Shown here: positions 1-11,511 of the stretch, piece after piece
Numbering within the stretch: position 1 is the first letter of the stretch
Layout of the letters: each line of letters begins with the position of its first letter
Assembly: GCA_029783825.1 (NCBI GenBank)
Contig: JAREIK010001468.1
Coordinates: 5,427,761 to 5,491,760 of the forward strand
Reading direction: 5' to 3'
Length of the DNA stretch: 64,000 nt
DNA from: Sapria himalayana
Taxonomy: Eukaryota; Streptophyta; Magnoliopsida; Malpighiales; Rafflesiaceae
Made by a program: the position numbers and the translations under genes
Notes under the pieces: model-generated
Database searches by the model: none
What the model was told of the DNA's origin: nothing
What the model saw: only the letters and a program-made list of their open reading frames with translations

Positions 1-336
1 TAAACATGTCTGGTACTGGACCGTGCCACCCCAGGCACGATTCATGCTGTGCGGGGCAGGCACGAGTTGTGCCACGTGCCAAGATAGGCCCAACCAGTGT
101 GCCTGGCATGTTCCAAAGGCCCATGGACCCAATACCGGCTATGGGTCACGAGTCAAGTCCCAAAGGGTGATTGCCAGACAAGGATGGTCAAGCACAACCC
201 TAGACTTGGTCATGTCACCATGTCATGATGGGTCAACCAACTGGTTCATATGTCGTGACAAGCACGACACGGCAAAATGGCCATCCTTCACTCAAATGGG
301 CCTTGCCGTGCTGTCAGAGCACATTTGACACGTATA
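1..336. mobile_element. GC-rich hAT-family remnant, cut by window edge
   Basis: This GC-rich block is built from variants of GGCACG/CCGTGCC, with many CG pairs decayed to TG or CA. It ends in a degenerate terminus (TTGACACGTATA, about 325-336) like the TTGACACCTCTA end of the intact elements elsewhere in the window. The left end lies outside the window. The open frame across it (23-328) looks like a compositional artefact. Confidence 0.55.
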
Positions 337-1998
337 TATTTACATTGGCAATATTAATAGTTCAACCTGACTTGTAATTTTTTTTTATCTTATCTCAGTA
401 CAATATATTTTTTAGTTTATGTTTTTTACTTATGTTTTTGATAAGAACACTCAACTAGTTGGCAATCATAATCAATATACTCCTCTATATAAGTGAGTTG
501 AATGTATTATTGAAACATTGAAATAAGTTAAATTTTATTTATCTCAAACTTCTTTAGTTTTGTATTACAATATTAAAATAAACATATTTGTCAAAACTAT
601 TAAAAATAGTCGCTTAGAAAAAAAATTTCATGTAAATTATATATATCACATAATTAATATAATTGTAAAAACCAGCATAAAAATTTTCATCTTATTAAAA
701 AATAAGCAAAATATTAAAAAATATATTAATAAAGCTAATTACAAGAGTTTCACACTTTATGAGTAAAGCAGACAAAAAAAACCAAATAAAAATCAGATAT
801 CATTGAAATTATACATATCTTATATTTAATTAGTATTAGATACCAACATATGATATCTAACTATATTAATAATAAAATTCAAAAAATAATAATTGACAAA
901 TCATATTATAACATTAATTTCAGTTTTGAAATTTTTTAAAGTCTCTTTTTATACGACGAAAATGTTTATATGTATACATCTTAACCATATCCATGACACT
1001 TAGATTCATATGTAATATTAATAGTCTTTTTTATAAATATAGAGAATACCTAAACTTTTATGTCATAATAATTGAGATGAAAATAAACTATTTTAAATAT
1101 TAATCATCCATTATATCTATTTATTACATGATTGCCTGTATTGATTATAAAATTAAATAACAAAGAATTAAAAATATTATCAAATATATTCACATATATG
1201 AACCAACCACAAAATCAAAATAATGAGATTGATGAATAATTAAATAATTTATTTAAAAAATATAAAAATAAATATAATAATTTTAACAAACCTCAAAGTA
1301 TAAAGATCGACAACGTACTAAGAAAATAATTTTTCAATACAGTTAACTAAAAACAAACGATAAAAATGGCCATCAAATATAAATGATCGTTCATATAATA
1401 ACATTAAAAATTGTGTGTATGAAAGCAAGTAAATTCATCTTTCAAATATTATTTAAAATGACATGTAATATACTGACTCATCTAATATTTAGCATTATAT
1501 TAGAGTCTAATTTTTCTAACTATAAATATAATTTCAGATATAAGCATACTACACCCAGATATTATTGAAACTCTATCATACTTAAAATTAAAAAAATATA
1601 AATATAAATTTCACAATAAAGTAAAAAAACTACAATTAAATGATGATATTCACAAAAATAATGATATCAACTCTTTGAGATGAAACAAACCAAATCAAAC
1701 AAAAATTTATGTTATTACTAGTGATATTGCACTATCATGCCTAAATTTATATTTTTTTTTATCTTTGAATTTTGTATGCAAAGTCACAAATAAATATAAA
1801 TTTAAATTTTAAATACAAACAGACATATATTTTTTATTGCATTTCTATATATAGATTTACATGTGAAGATATGCAATTTAAATTTTAAAAATAATTTTAA
1901 AAATTTAATTTATACATATAATATATATATGTATATATATTATTACATATTATTAATATTACATATGACAATAGCATATTGCATTTCTATATATAGCT
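337..1998. other. AT-rich DNA, nothing recognised
   Basis: Very AT-rich sequence with short spurious open frames and TATATA runs near 1915-1940. I see no coding similarity, no RNA gene and no clear repeat boundary. It probably belongs to an intron of the kinesin gene at 5380-6970, because that gene's next exon is not in the window. Confidence 0.5.
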
Positions 1999-2345
1999 TA
2001 GCCTAGTGCCAACTAGCCGCTGGGAAATGGGCACTAACTACCACATACATCCAATCCAGTAGGTAGTAGCCCTCTCCATTAAAGCTAGAGTTGGACAGAG
2101 TAGTAGCCATTCTAGTACCTATCACGGATAGGCCACTAGCTAGGGCCTTAGCCTAGCTCAGGACAAGCCACAATCAATGGGCAGCTAACCCAATCTAGTA
2201 TGGCCTATACAAAGCATGAGCCCAACCCAGCACGACCCAACATGCCTGATTTCTACATGCAAACCAATGAGGCATGCCAAACCTCACTTCCATGCCATCC
2301 TGCTAGTATAACACATCCTAGGTGTATGTCCCATGCTACATCCAA
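1999..2345. mobile_element. old CpG-depleted hAT-family GC block
   Basis: An island of higher GC in AT-rich surroundings, with words such as CCCAACCCAGCACGACCCAACATG that read as mutated copies of the GGCCCGGCACGG repeats in the young elements. Nearly all CG pairs have become TG or CA. No terminal repeat or target duplication can be placed. Confidence 0.4.
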
Positions 2346-2494
2346 CATAATATGCCATAGTTAGGTTTAAAAAATTTGGATCACATTGGCAAGACAATAC
2401 CCAATCAACACCATCACTCCTAATATAAATCATAATTCTTAGGAGATCATGTCTTTTAATCTCTAATTTATCATTAGCCTAAATTAAAATAGAC

Positions 2495-2926
2495 TAGAGG
2501 TATCAAGTGGGCTGAGCAACCAAAGCACAACATGAAATAGGACCCGTTTGAGTCGTGCCTGGCCCGGCACAACAAAGTCTAGAACCATGCCTGGACTCAG
2601 TTATGCCAGCACAAGGCACAGCTCGTATCATACCAAGAAAGAGGTTGTGTAACTCTTGCCAAGCTAGACACGACCCAAGTGTCCAGCACATTGGCACCAT
2701 CCACCGACATGGTAACCATGACCCAAGACCATGGACTAGGAATTAGGCATAGTCCACTTGGCCTGTCCCCAACCCACAATTTTATTACTGATAATTATTA
2801 TTTTTTTAATCAATGCATCACGTACGCATGGGAAATATTTTTTAATGAAACCCAGCATGAAAGGTACAATTCTACCCTAACTCATGCCGATTATGCTAGC
2901 TCGGCACAGTCTATTTGATACCTCTA
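2495..2926. mobile_element. hAT MITE, decayed copy
   Basis: Begins TAGAGGTATCAA and ends TTGATACCTCTA, so the two 12-bp termini are perfect inverted repeats of each other. Flanks AAATAGAC and GAATAAGC match at 5 of 8 positions, a weak 8-bp target duplication. The 432-bp interior has the same order of GC-rich words as the young copies, but CG is largely converted to TG/CA, which indicates age. Confidence 0.7.
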
Positions 2927-2929
2927 GAA

Positions 2930-4925
2930 TAAGCTCATGAGCTATTATATTATATTGACTCAAGAAAAACTTCATTTCTTTAGGAAGCTCACTCTCTCTA
3001 GCATCAATAGATTTTTACTTATTAGAATATATGCCGACTCTATATGAATAGTATCATAAGATGAACCAACAAATTAAAATATAGTAAACAAATAAATCTT
3101 TATCCTAATAAGAAATATACATGGAACTACTAAGGAATAAATCTAATCAATATCTAATATAAAATATTTACATCAATTTTGAGTACTGGAATATCCAATG
3201 AATGCATACCTAAAGATAATAGTAAATGGATAGAAAATGATATCTAAACTCTAATTGATAAGATAATTTATAATTAAATTACATATACTCAAAATTACTT
3301 TAAAATACTCCCAAATAAAAGATTTCGAGTAGTCTCAACTAGATGTATATTATCATTTTTAATCACCTCATTTAATAAGAGTATACCATCACAAAAAGTC
3401 TAACATATAATTTTGTGATTCATAGAAAAAATATTGATAATATACATATGATCTAACATATGATCAAATTATATTTTAAAAAATTATGAAATATCTTTAA
3501 AAAATACATATGATCTAACATAAAAAAAACTAATATATATCATGAATAATCATCAAATAGAATAATTAAATACTTAAATTCCTCTCTAATTACATCTATA
3601 TTAGATCCTCATATATAAATATAGAACAGAAAAACAAATAAATAGTTTTTACACACCTCATACTTGCATGCAGAATAGAAAATTTTGGTATTATTTTTAA
3701 AATGACACTTTTTATACTCTAGAATAAAATACCTCTATGAGTATGATATAGAATTCTCAACTTGTTCAATGATGAATAACCAAGTTGGGGATAAACAAGT
3801 AAATAATTAAAAATACTTAAATATTTATCATAAAATCCTACCATGGGAGAAAAGGTACAAAACCCATTATACTCAATCTCAAATAAAATCTCTCTGAGTA
3901 TTCCAAATTCATAAACAATCAAAAGAAGAAGACAAAATAAGAATTATTTTGCTTAAAAAAATAGCTCACCAAAAGAAAACAAATTGTATAATCAAAAATA
4001 AATAAAACAAATCAAAGAAATAATTAGTCAAGTTAAATATTATGATACTAAATAACTTTTTAAAAAATTCTAATGGCTACCACAATATTAAAGAAACATG
4101 AACAAAAGATAATAGAAAAAACAATTACATATAATATGAATGTCAACTCATAAGTTAATAATCCATGAAAATTAGGTAGACAAAAGATATTAGAGCTTTA
4201 AAACTTGAAGTGTTAAGTGGGAGAACAAAAGATAGTAAAATTTGAATACTCCCACATGACTGGGGCTATGGCAAAATTTGTGAGGGCCCCTAGATTAATT
4301 ACTTTAATCTATATGTCACTCAATAATATATATTACTCTTAACCTCATATATAAAAATAGTCTCTAATAATTATTTTTGATATAGCTCATCCTCCTACAG
4401 TGTATACACTATAACTTAGACTCACTTATTTTTATTATATTTACGCCTCTTCATACTCAATACACAATCAAGAAAACAAATTATACTAAATTAAGACTAT
4501 TGTATGAAACATGATTTCTATCCAAAAACAAACTGCACCAAACAACACTTTCTAATCAAACCCTAATTTTTGCTCACAATTCAAATTATTCAAAAGGTGC
4601 GCCAAATTAAGGTTCAAGTCAAATCATAGTTTCCGAGATTGCACAATTGAGATGTATAGTACCAAAATCAAAAAACAATAAAGATTTTGTTAAAATCAAA
4701 AAACAAACTCTCATTGAGATAATCTTGGTGAAGCACCCTTACAAGGCATTGACGCAATTGACATCGATGCCACTTCCTCCTTAATTGTTGCATGTTTCAC
4801 AAAGTGAATGTGCGACAACAAGGGATGGCGAAAAATATATAAACCTTCTCTTTCTAGGGTTCTTAGCCCACACACACCCTATATAAAATATAATTTTTCA
4901 AGGGTATTAGCTCTGATATCATGTG
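2930..4925 (-). mobile_element. decayed Ty1/copia fragment with primer-binding site
   Basis: Read on the minus strand, about 3100-3400 gives broken matches to the end of a copia integrase core (HLVETTRNLLFG, compare the usual HLLEVARSLLF), with stops and frameshifts. At 4910-4921 the plus strand reads GCTCTGATATCA, the complement of a plant copia primer-binding site (one change from TGGTATCAGAGC), followed directly by TG as expected for an LTR edge. No second LTR was found, so the borders are approximate. Confidence 0.5.
4910..4921 (-). other. retrotransposon primer-binding site
   Basis: The minus strand reads TGATATCAGAGC, one base from TGGTATCAGAGC, complementary to the 3' end of initiator methionine tRNA and used by many plant copia elements to prime reverse transcription. 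The adjoining bases to the right begin TGTGAAAG, a plausible LTR edge. Confidence 0.5.
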
Positions 4926-5379
4926 AAAGTCTAAATCAAATAACCACCACAAAATTAATAACATGATAACAATTTCATACAAACAACACAATTGAATAAC
5001 AAGTAAATTTTATTAGAATAACATATATATCGAGTGCTTTCATCAATATCATAATAAAATAAAAAAATACAATAATAATAAAACTATAATATTGTTAAAA
5101 ACAATAAGTTCAATTAACATAAACAATTTGAAGATTATGATTAATTTTGTGAAAACTCGAATTCAAATAAAATCTATAGAATAAATGAATTATTTACTTG
5201 AACTTTTCAAAATTGGATCAAAATTTAGTCAAAAAAAAATCAAATACATGTTTATTTAGAGAGTATCGCTCACAAGCCACGTTACATGGCGTAAAAGTTA
5301 AATTAAGGAGAAAGATTCACATCCACCATTATTTAAAATTTATGATCAAAAATCTAACACACAACATATCTATGATTAC

Positions 5380-6970
5380 CTGTAGAATAGCATGGGAGCG
5401 TGAAGAAGTTTCATTGGCACGGGTAGGTTCCGTGGTGCGGTTTTGGTTTCCTCGAAGAAGCAATGCCATGACCTAATAAAAACTCAACACAAACAAAAAC
5501 ATTACGACTCTTTCTCTAACTTAATCAAACGTTTTGAAATTCTTAACCAGTGTGTATGCATGATGTTAATAATACCTCATCTGCTGAAAATGCTCTGTGC
5601 TGAGTGAGACCTGCTGCACCAATTCCCTGTTGCAATGAAACCGTTAACTAGAAAATAAAGAAATGGAAGAGAAATCAATACTTCCATGAAGGAAACCTGT
5701 TTGTCTTCTCTAAGAACCAGAGGCCTTCCAGGAGAGAGCAAATCCCTGACTGTTTCATTATAAACCTCGAGATAGGAGAGATCAACAACGTGATTTCCAT
5801 CAGAACTTCGTAGTCTGATCTTCCTGAATAGATCCTTAATTGCCAAAACCATCACTCCTGGATTTTCAACTGTTCCCAACATTGTGTATGTTTTTCCAGC
5901 TCCTGTTGCGCCGTAGCAGAAAACAGATCCATTTCTTCCTTGCAACACTGCTTCCACTACGTCTGCTGTTCTGAAAATTTTATTTTTGTATATATGTAAG
6001 CTCAGCATCATCTGTTTGATGGATCATAAACAATGTTGGGGTAGAAACTCAATCAATCAGCATTTACGATTAGCCCAACAATGATCTCATAGATTCACTT
6101 GTGATTCTCATTAAATTGAGCTAAGAACGAATTAAAAAAACAATGGCCGATCAACTTAACAACTCACGTAGAGGAATAAACTTCATGTTGAGAAGCTGAA
6201 TCAGGAAATGAAGCATCAAACACGAAATGTCTCCCATGAAGCCTTTTCAGCCTGAGATAATCATTCTCGTGAGCAAACTCGGTCAGATAAACATCCCTCT
6301 GATTTACAATCCGAACACAACACCTCGACCCTGCGTCCCTCTCCTTCTTCGCCATTGGTCTGAGCCTCACAAACACTAAAATCCGCCTTTTCGGGTCTCC
6401 GTTCTTCTCCATTATTGTTTCCAGTTTCTCCATTTCCTGTGCATTTTTCTGTCGCAAGGTAAGCTTCCTAGCGGCCGTTTGGGAGACACTTCGTTTATTA
6501 GGGCACGAAAAGCCAGTAACCCGATTCATCCCAGAAACTATGCTTGCTTTAGCATCAGCAGTTTCCGATTCGGAGAACACAAATGTTGTTGAATTTGTTG
6601 GATTAGGCTTTTCCTTTGGGAATTCAAATAACATTTCGGATCTAATTCCCGCAATTTGACCTTTTTTCTTTGCGCTCTTTTTCTCAGTTAAATCGCTCTT
6701 GTCTTCTCTTTTATACGACCCATGAAGATCCACACTTGGATGCGTGCAAACCCTTTTTTCTTCACGGTTCTTGAGAGTTGAAGAGACACTCTTTTGCTGA
6801 TCATATATAAGAGTTAGAACTTTCATCTTTTCTTTCAATCCATGATGTTGAATTTGGTTTCTCCAAGTAACGCTGACATCGGTCTTCTCTTGATCTAGGC
6901 TGGGCTTTACCCTTTGTTCTGAACATTGTTCTTGGTTGCCAATGACCTGAGACCTGGTCGATACAGGCAT
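5380..6970 (-). CDS. KIN-8B: Kinesin-8 motor protein (KIN-8B type), first four coding exons
   Basis: Microtubule motor of the kinesin-8 family. Exons on the minus strand: 6168-6970, 5697-5970, 5576-5626 and 5380-5472. All junctions are GT/AG and phases agree (803, 274, 51 and 93 nt), giving 407 residues. The first 195 residues are a basic, low-complexity extension. The motor domain starts near residue 196 (RILVFVRLRPM). The ATP-binding P-loop GATGAGKT is at 288-295, LEVYNETVRDLL follows, and switch I NETSSRSH is at 396-403. The start at 6970 is the first methionine of the long frame. The strong match through YLTEFAHENDYLRLKRL and GRNGSVFCYGATGAGKTYTM suggests the KIN-8B subgroup rather than KIN-8A; this is from memory of the family. 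Switch II (DLAGSER), the rest of the motor and the tail are absent from 1-5379, so the next intron exceeds 5.3 kb or the gene is truncated. Confidence 0.88.
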
Positions 6971-7300
6971 TATGGGTTTTCTCGTTATCCACCCAGATCT
7001 ATCTGATTTTTTCTACTGCCCATTTCCTAAAATCCGTGAGAGTCGTAAATTTTGCCAGAGATTCAAGAGATGCGCAGGCGCAGCTTGGGTTTTTGTCGAA
7101 AAGTGATCATAGTAAACGAAGGTAAGAATGTGATTTGAAAGATAGAGCAGAGAGGGAAAAACAATAACAGGCTCAGAGGAGCGACTGCGTTACGGATGTT
7201 AAACAAATTTAGATTAATGGCACCCTATTTTGAAAAGGTAATGAATATTTTAATTCAATTTCTTGTGTTTTAATTAACTTAGTAATCTAAAATTAGAGTT
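6971..7300 (-). promoter_or_regulatory. probable 5' UTR and promoter side of the kinesin gene
   Basis: About 230 bases of moderate GC (to about 7200) precede the kinesin start codon on the minus strand before AT-rich retrotransposon DNA begins at about 7371. No convincing TATA box or transcription start can be placed. The assignment rests on position and composition only. Confidence 0.35.
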
Positions 7301-7370
7301 ATTATTTAGTTTTATTCTGATGTTTAATAAAACAAGTGTGAGAATGTAAAATAAATAAATTGAAAATAAT

Positions 7371-7675
7371 TATTATAAAATATTGCTTTGCAATGCTATA
7401 ATATATAAAGGGAATAAAAAGTATAAGTAGATAGACACTAAATATTATAGAGAAAGTCCAGAGAAATGTTATTACAAGCATCTTAATTATCTCTACAATG
7501 ACCAAAAATACACTCATATTTATAAAAAAACAAGGATAAACATGTCATTAATATCAAAGTATTGAATATATAAATTAAATAGGGAGACGGACATTGACAC
7601 GTAGAATGTAGGTCACGATTGTGTCATAATAGGTACATTGAATATAATGAATATTCATTCATATATTTCGTAACA
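7371..7675 (-). repeat. 3' LTR of minus-strand copia element
   Basis: About 305 bp that aligns along most of its length with 11184-11511 (shared stretches include CTACAATGACCAAAA and TAGAATGTAGGT). On the minus strand it starts TGTTACGAAATA right after a polypurine tract (TTCAAGGGGGAG, complement at about 7676-7690). The plus-strand left edge is TATTATAAAATATT against TGTTATAAAATATT in the partner. Confidence 0.8.
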
Positions 7676-10600
7676 CTCCCCCTTGAATATTCATTGTATT
7701 AATGAATGCCCATTAAATTATACTATCTCATTAAATTTACAGTATCTCCTCCTTAATTTGAGCTATATAGCCTCTATTGGGGCACGTTAATCTTGTATCT
7801 TATGAACTCGCCGCATATCAATGTCATATACTAATTTCTCAAAAATTGACGCTGACAATGATTTGGTAAAAAAATCTACAATATTATTTGTGGATTGAAT
7901 CTGCTTAACATCAATTTTTTGATTTTACTGGAGTTCGTGAGTATAGAAAATTTTCAGTGAGACATGCTTGGTCTTATCACTTTTGATATATCATCTCCTA
8001 ACAAATTATAGTAGGAGAATTTGTAATCAGTATTAAGCAACAAGAATTATGAATATGTGTTAGAATGGTTATTAACCAAACACACTCACTTTTAGCTTCA
8101 TATAAAGCAATAATCTCAGAGTAGTTAGAAGATGTAACTACTAGAGATTGCTTCTTAAAATGCCAAGAAATGGCAGTGCCATTATAACGAAATAATGAAT
8201 AAATAACTAGTTTGAGAACGAGCTTTATGTAAGTCAGATCTATATCCAGCATCAAAATATCCAATTAAACTATAGGTAGTTGAATCCTTGGAATAATATA
8301 ATCTCAAATATATGGTTCCTCGAAGATAACAAAAAAATATGTCCAACCCCATTCCATTGTCTCCTAGTAGGTTCAAAACTAGAACGTGTTAATAAATTTA
8401 CCAAAAAAGTGATGTCTGATCTCGTACATTGTGATAAGAACATCAAAGCTCCAATTGCATTGATATATGGTACTTCAAGTCTAAATATCTCTTCATCAGA
8501 TTCTCTATGATGAAATTGATCCTTTTAGGGATCTAAAGACCTTACAACCATAGGGGTTGTCAATGGGTGAGCCTTGTCGTTGTTGAATAATTTAAGTAAT
8601 TTATCAATGTATGCTGATTGAAGGATAATTATTCCATTTGCTTTATACTCAAGTTCTAGATCAAGACAAAGTTTAGTTTTACCTAAATCTTTAACTGTAA
8701 ATTCCTATTTCAAATAATCAATAGTTTTAGCTAACTCTTCTGGAGTTCCAATTAAATTTATATCATCGACATAAGCTATTACAATAGCAAATATAGTTTT
8801 TGATTTATTAATAAACATTCATGGACAGATAGGATCCATTCGTGTATCTTTCTTTAATTATTTACTCACTTAGGAGTTGATACCATATGTAACTGGATTG
8901 CTTTAATCCGTATAAATATCTTTACAATTTTATTGAGAATAAGTTGCGAGAAGTGCATGCATCGGGCATTTTGAATCTATCAGGAATTTTCATATAAATA
9001 TCTGAGTCTAATGAGTCATATAGATATGCCGTCACAATATACATAAGATGCATTTCCAATCTTTCAAATAGTATCAGACAAAGGAGAAAATAAAATGTAA
9101 TCATATCCATCACAAGTGAATATGTCTCATCATAATCAATCCCAAGTCTCTGGGAGAATTCCTGGGCAACGAGTGGGGCTTTATGCCTGATAACCTCATT
9201 TTTCTCATTTCATTTCTGGATAAATACCCATTTATATCCAACGGGCTTTACATGATCGGGGATGTGATTTATGGGTCTAAAAACCTCTTGTTTAAACTAG
9301 GGAAAGTAATTCAGCCTTAATTGCTTCCTCCCACTTAGACCAATCTTTCTTTTGATGGCAATCAATAATAAATTATGGCTCACAATCACCATCCATAATT
9401 TCATGAGCAACTGAGAATGTAAAAATATCATCAAAGATGATTTCATTCTGATCACAAATCTCATTATGATAAATAATGGAATTCTCAGTATTCCTAGGGT
9501 TGGTGAACTTTTCATGGATTTGTGCCTCTTCAAGGGCATTAAGCTTTTTATAAGTAAGCACATCATTAGGCTCTTACTAGAGTGTATTCTTGATTCTTTA
9601 CCCTTCATTTTCGAGGAACATTGTCTTTTGATCATATTAGTCTACCACGATTCAAATGTGGGGAATTTTGATATATTTTAGATTGTCCTTCGGGAATAGC
9701 TATCATAGCTGGAGCATTTATAACTGGAATATGAGATTCTATTACCATAATATCATCATTAAATGCATTAGGATGTCTATTGGCTATAGCCTATAAATTG
9801 ATTATGTGTTACACCTTATTTTAATACTTGAGAATTCTTGGGTCTAATTGAGGTAAATATTTCTAATTCCAGGACAAAACCTTAACTAGTTTTTGTTTCG
9901 CATCTATTTCAATTTTAGGTGTTCCAATTGATGGAAACATAATCTCATTGAAATGATAATCTGTGAATCTAGCATTAAAAAGATCACTAGTAATTGGTTC
10001 CATGAACTTAATAATGGATGGTGGATTAAGCCCAACATAAATGTTCAAACAGCATTGAGGAGCCATTTTGGTTCATTTTTGGTGGTGTTATGGGCACTTG
10101 TACTACACAGCCAAATATACTTAAATATGAAATATCATGTTCATAACCAATAACCCTTTAAAAAGGAGATTACAAGAGACTAGTTGCTAGCAGTAGATGT
10201 AATCTTATTAAGTCTGCCGAATAAAAAACTACATGACTCCAAGTTGTATCGTTGATATTCGTTCTCAATAATAGAGCGTGGGCAATTATTTGGAGATATT
10301 TGATCAAGGATTCTGACAATCCATTTTGAGTATAAACATATCCGACCGGGTGATCAACCTCAATTCTGAGTAAAGCACAATATGTATTAAAACTCTTTGA
10401 TGTAAATTCACTGATATTATTCATCCGTATGCCTTTAATTTGATAGTTAAAAAATTATGCTCAAAGAATTATAATATGCACAAGTAAACATGCAAAGGTG
10501 TCATTGCACATAGGTAACAAATAAACATGAAACCATATATACAATGCGTCCACTAGTACCATAAAATTTCGAAATGGTTCACTTGGTAGTTGAATATGAT

Positions 10601-11183
10601 CCACAAATATCACCTTGAATCATTTGCAGGAATAAAGGAGATTCAAGATCAACCTTTGTTATAGAAGATTTGATAATGAGTTTTCCTAGTGAACAAGCTT
10701 CACAATTACCATTTTTGGACAATAATAGCCATGTATCCTTTAAAGGGTGCCTCTTTGTATTTTGGATTATTCTAGGCATCATTGAAGCACCAGGATGACC
10801 AAGGCGATCATGTCATAATCCAAATTGATTAGGATTTACAAATATCCATGATATGGTCGAGTAGGTTTCAATGGTCTTAATAATGACCGAATACAAACTC
10901 ATAAAAGAAGCTTCTAGCTTTTCATGGATGACCTTCAAGTCCATCTTATAAGAAGTAATGCCAATATATTCTTTATTTTGCTCATAAATAGTCTCAACAT
11001 GGTACCTATTATGGTGTATATCTTTAAAGCTAAGAAAATTCCTTTTTTATTTAATTCTTAGAAATACATTCTCAATATGCATGATGGTGCATTTTGAAAA
11101 AAACAATTGTGGCATTCTCGAAACCATAAAATTTACTTTACAAAAAATATTTACTCAATTAGTAGATCTTTGTGTTGATAACG
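7676..11183 (-). mobile_element. Ty1/copia internal region, gag missing, many stops
   Basis: On the minus strand from right to left: pre-integrase/integrase start at 10579-10800 (CEACSLGK, then LQMIQGDICG); integrase core about 10170-10470; integrase C-terminus 9863-10066; reverse transcriptase about 8560-9300 (MDMITFYFLLCLILFERLEM, then YLYDSLDSDIYMKIP); RNase H about 7998-8376 (YFDAGYRSDLHKARSQTSY, then ALYEAKSECVWL). Order is that of copia. Only about 400 bases separate the 5' LTR from integrase, so gag and protease are gone. Frameshifts and stops break every domain. Plus-strand TTGATAACG abutting the LTR at 11184 resembles the internal-tRNA primer site CGTTATCA used by some copia elements. 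Confidence 0.85.
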
Positions 11184-11511
11184 TGTTATAAAATATTATG
11201 TTGTAATAATATAATAGAGAGAATAAAGAGAGATTAAGAAGAGAGAGTAGATATACACCAAATATGGTAGAGAAAGTAATGAGAAATTTTATTATAAGCA
11301 TCTCATTTATTTCTACAATGACCAAAACTAAGCTTCAATTTATAAGAAAATAAGAATGCACATATCATTAACGTCAATGTATTGAATATATATATTAAAT
11401 AGAAAGATGAGCATTCATATATAGAATGTAGGTTAAGAATGTGCTATAATAAGTACATTGAATACAATTAATATTCAAGGGGAAGTGTTATGAAATACAT
11501 GTATTTCATCA
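11184..11511 (-). repeat. 5' LTR of minus-strand copia element, with odd outer end
   Basis: Plus-strand left edge TGTTATAAAATATT matches the partner LTR at 7371. Similarity continues to about 11475, after which the outer end carries an extra inverted copy of the polypurine tract and LTR start (TTCAAGGGGAAGTGTTATG), finishing in the exact 20-bp palindrome at 11490-11509. Confidence 0.75.

Noticed and set aside
23..328. 101-residue frame at the left edge
   Set aside because: It coincides with the decayed hAT GC block and ends at the transposon terminus; no domain seen.
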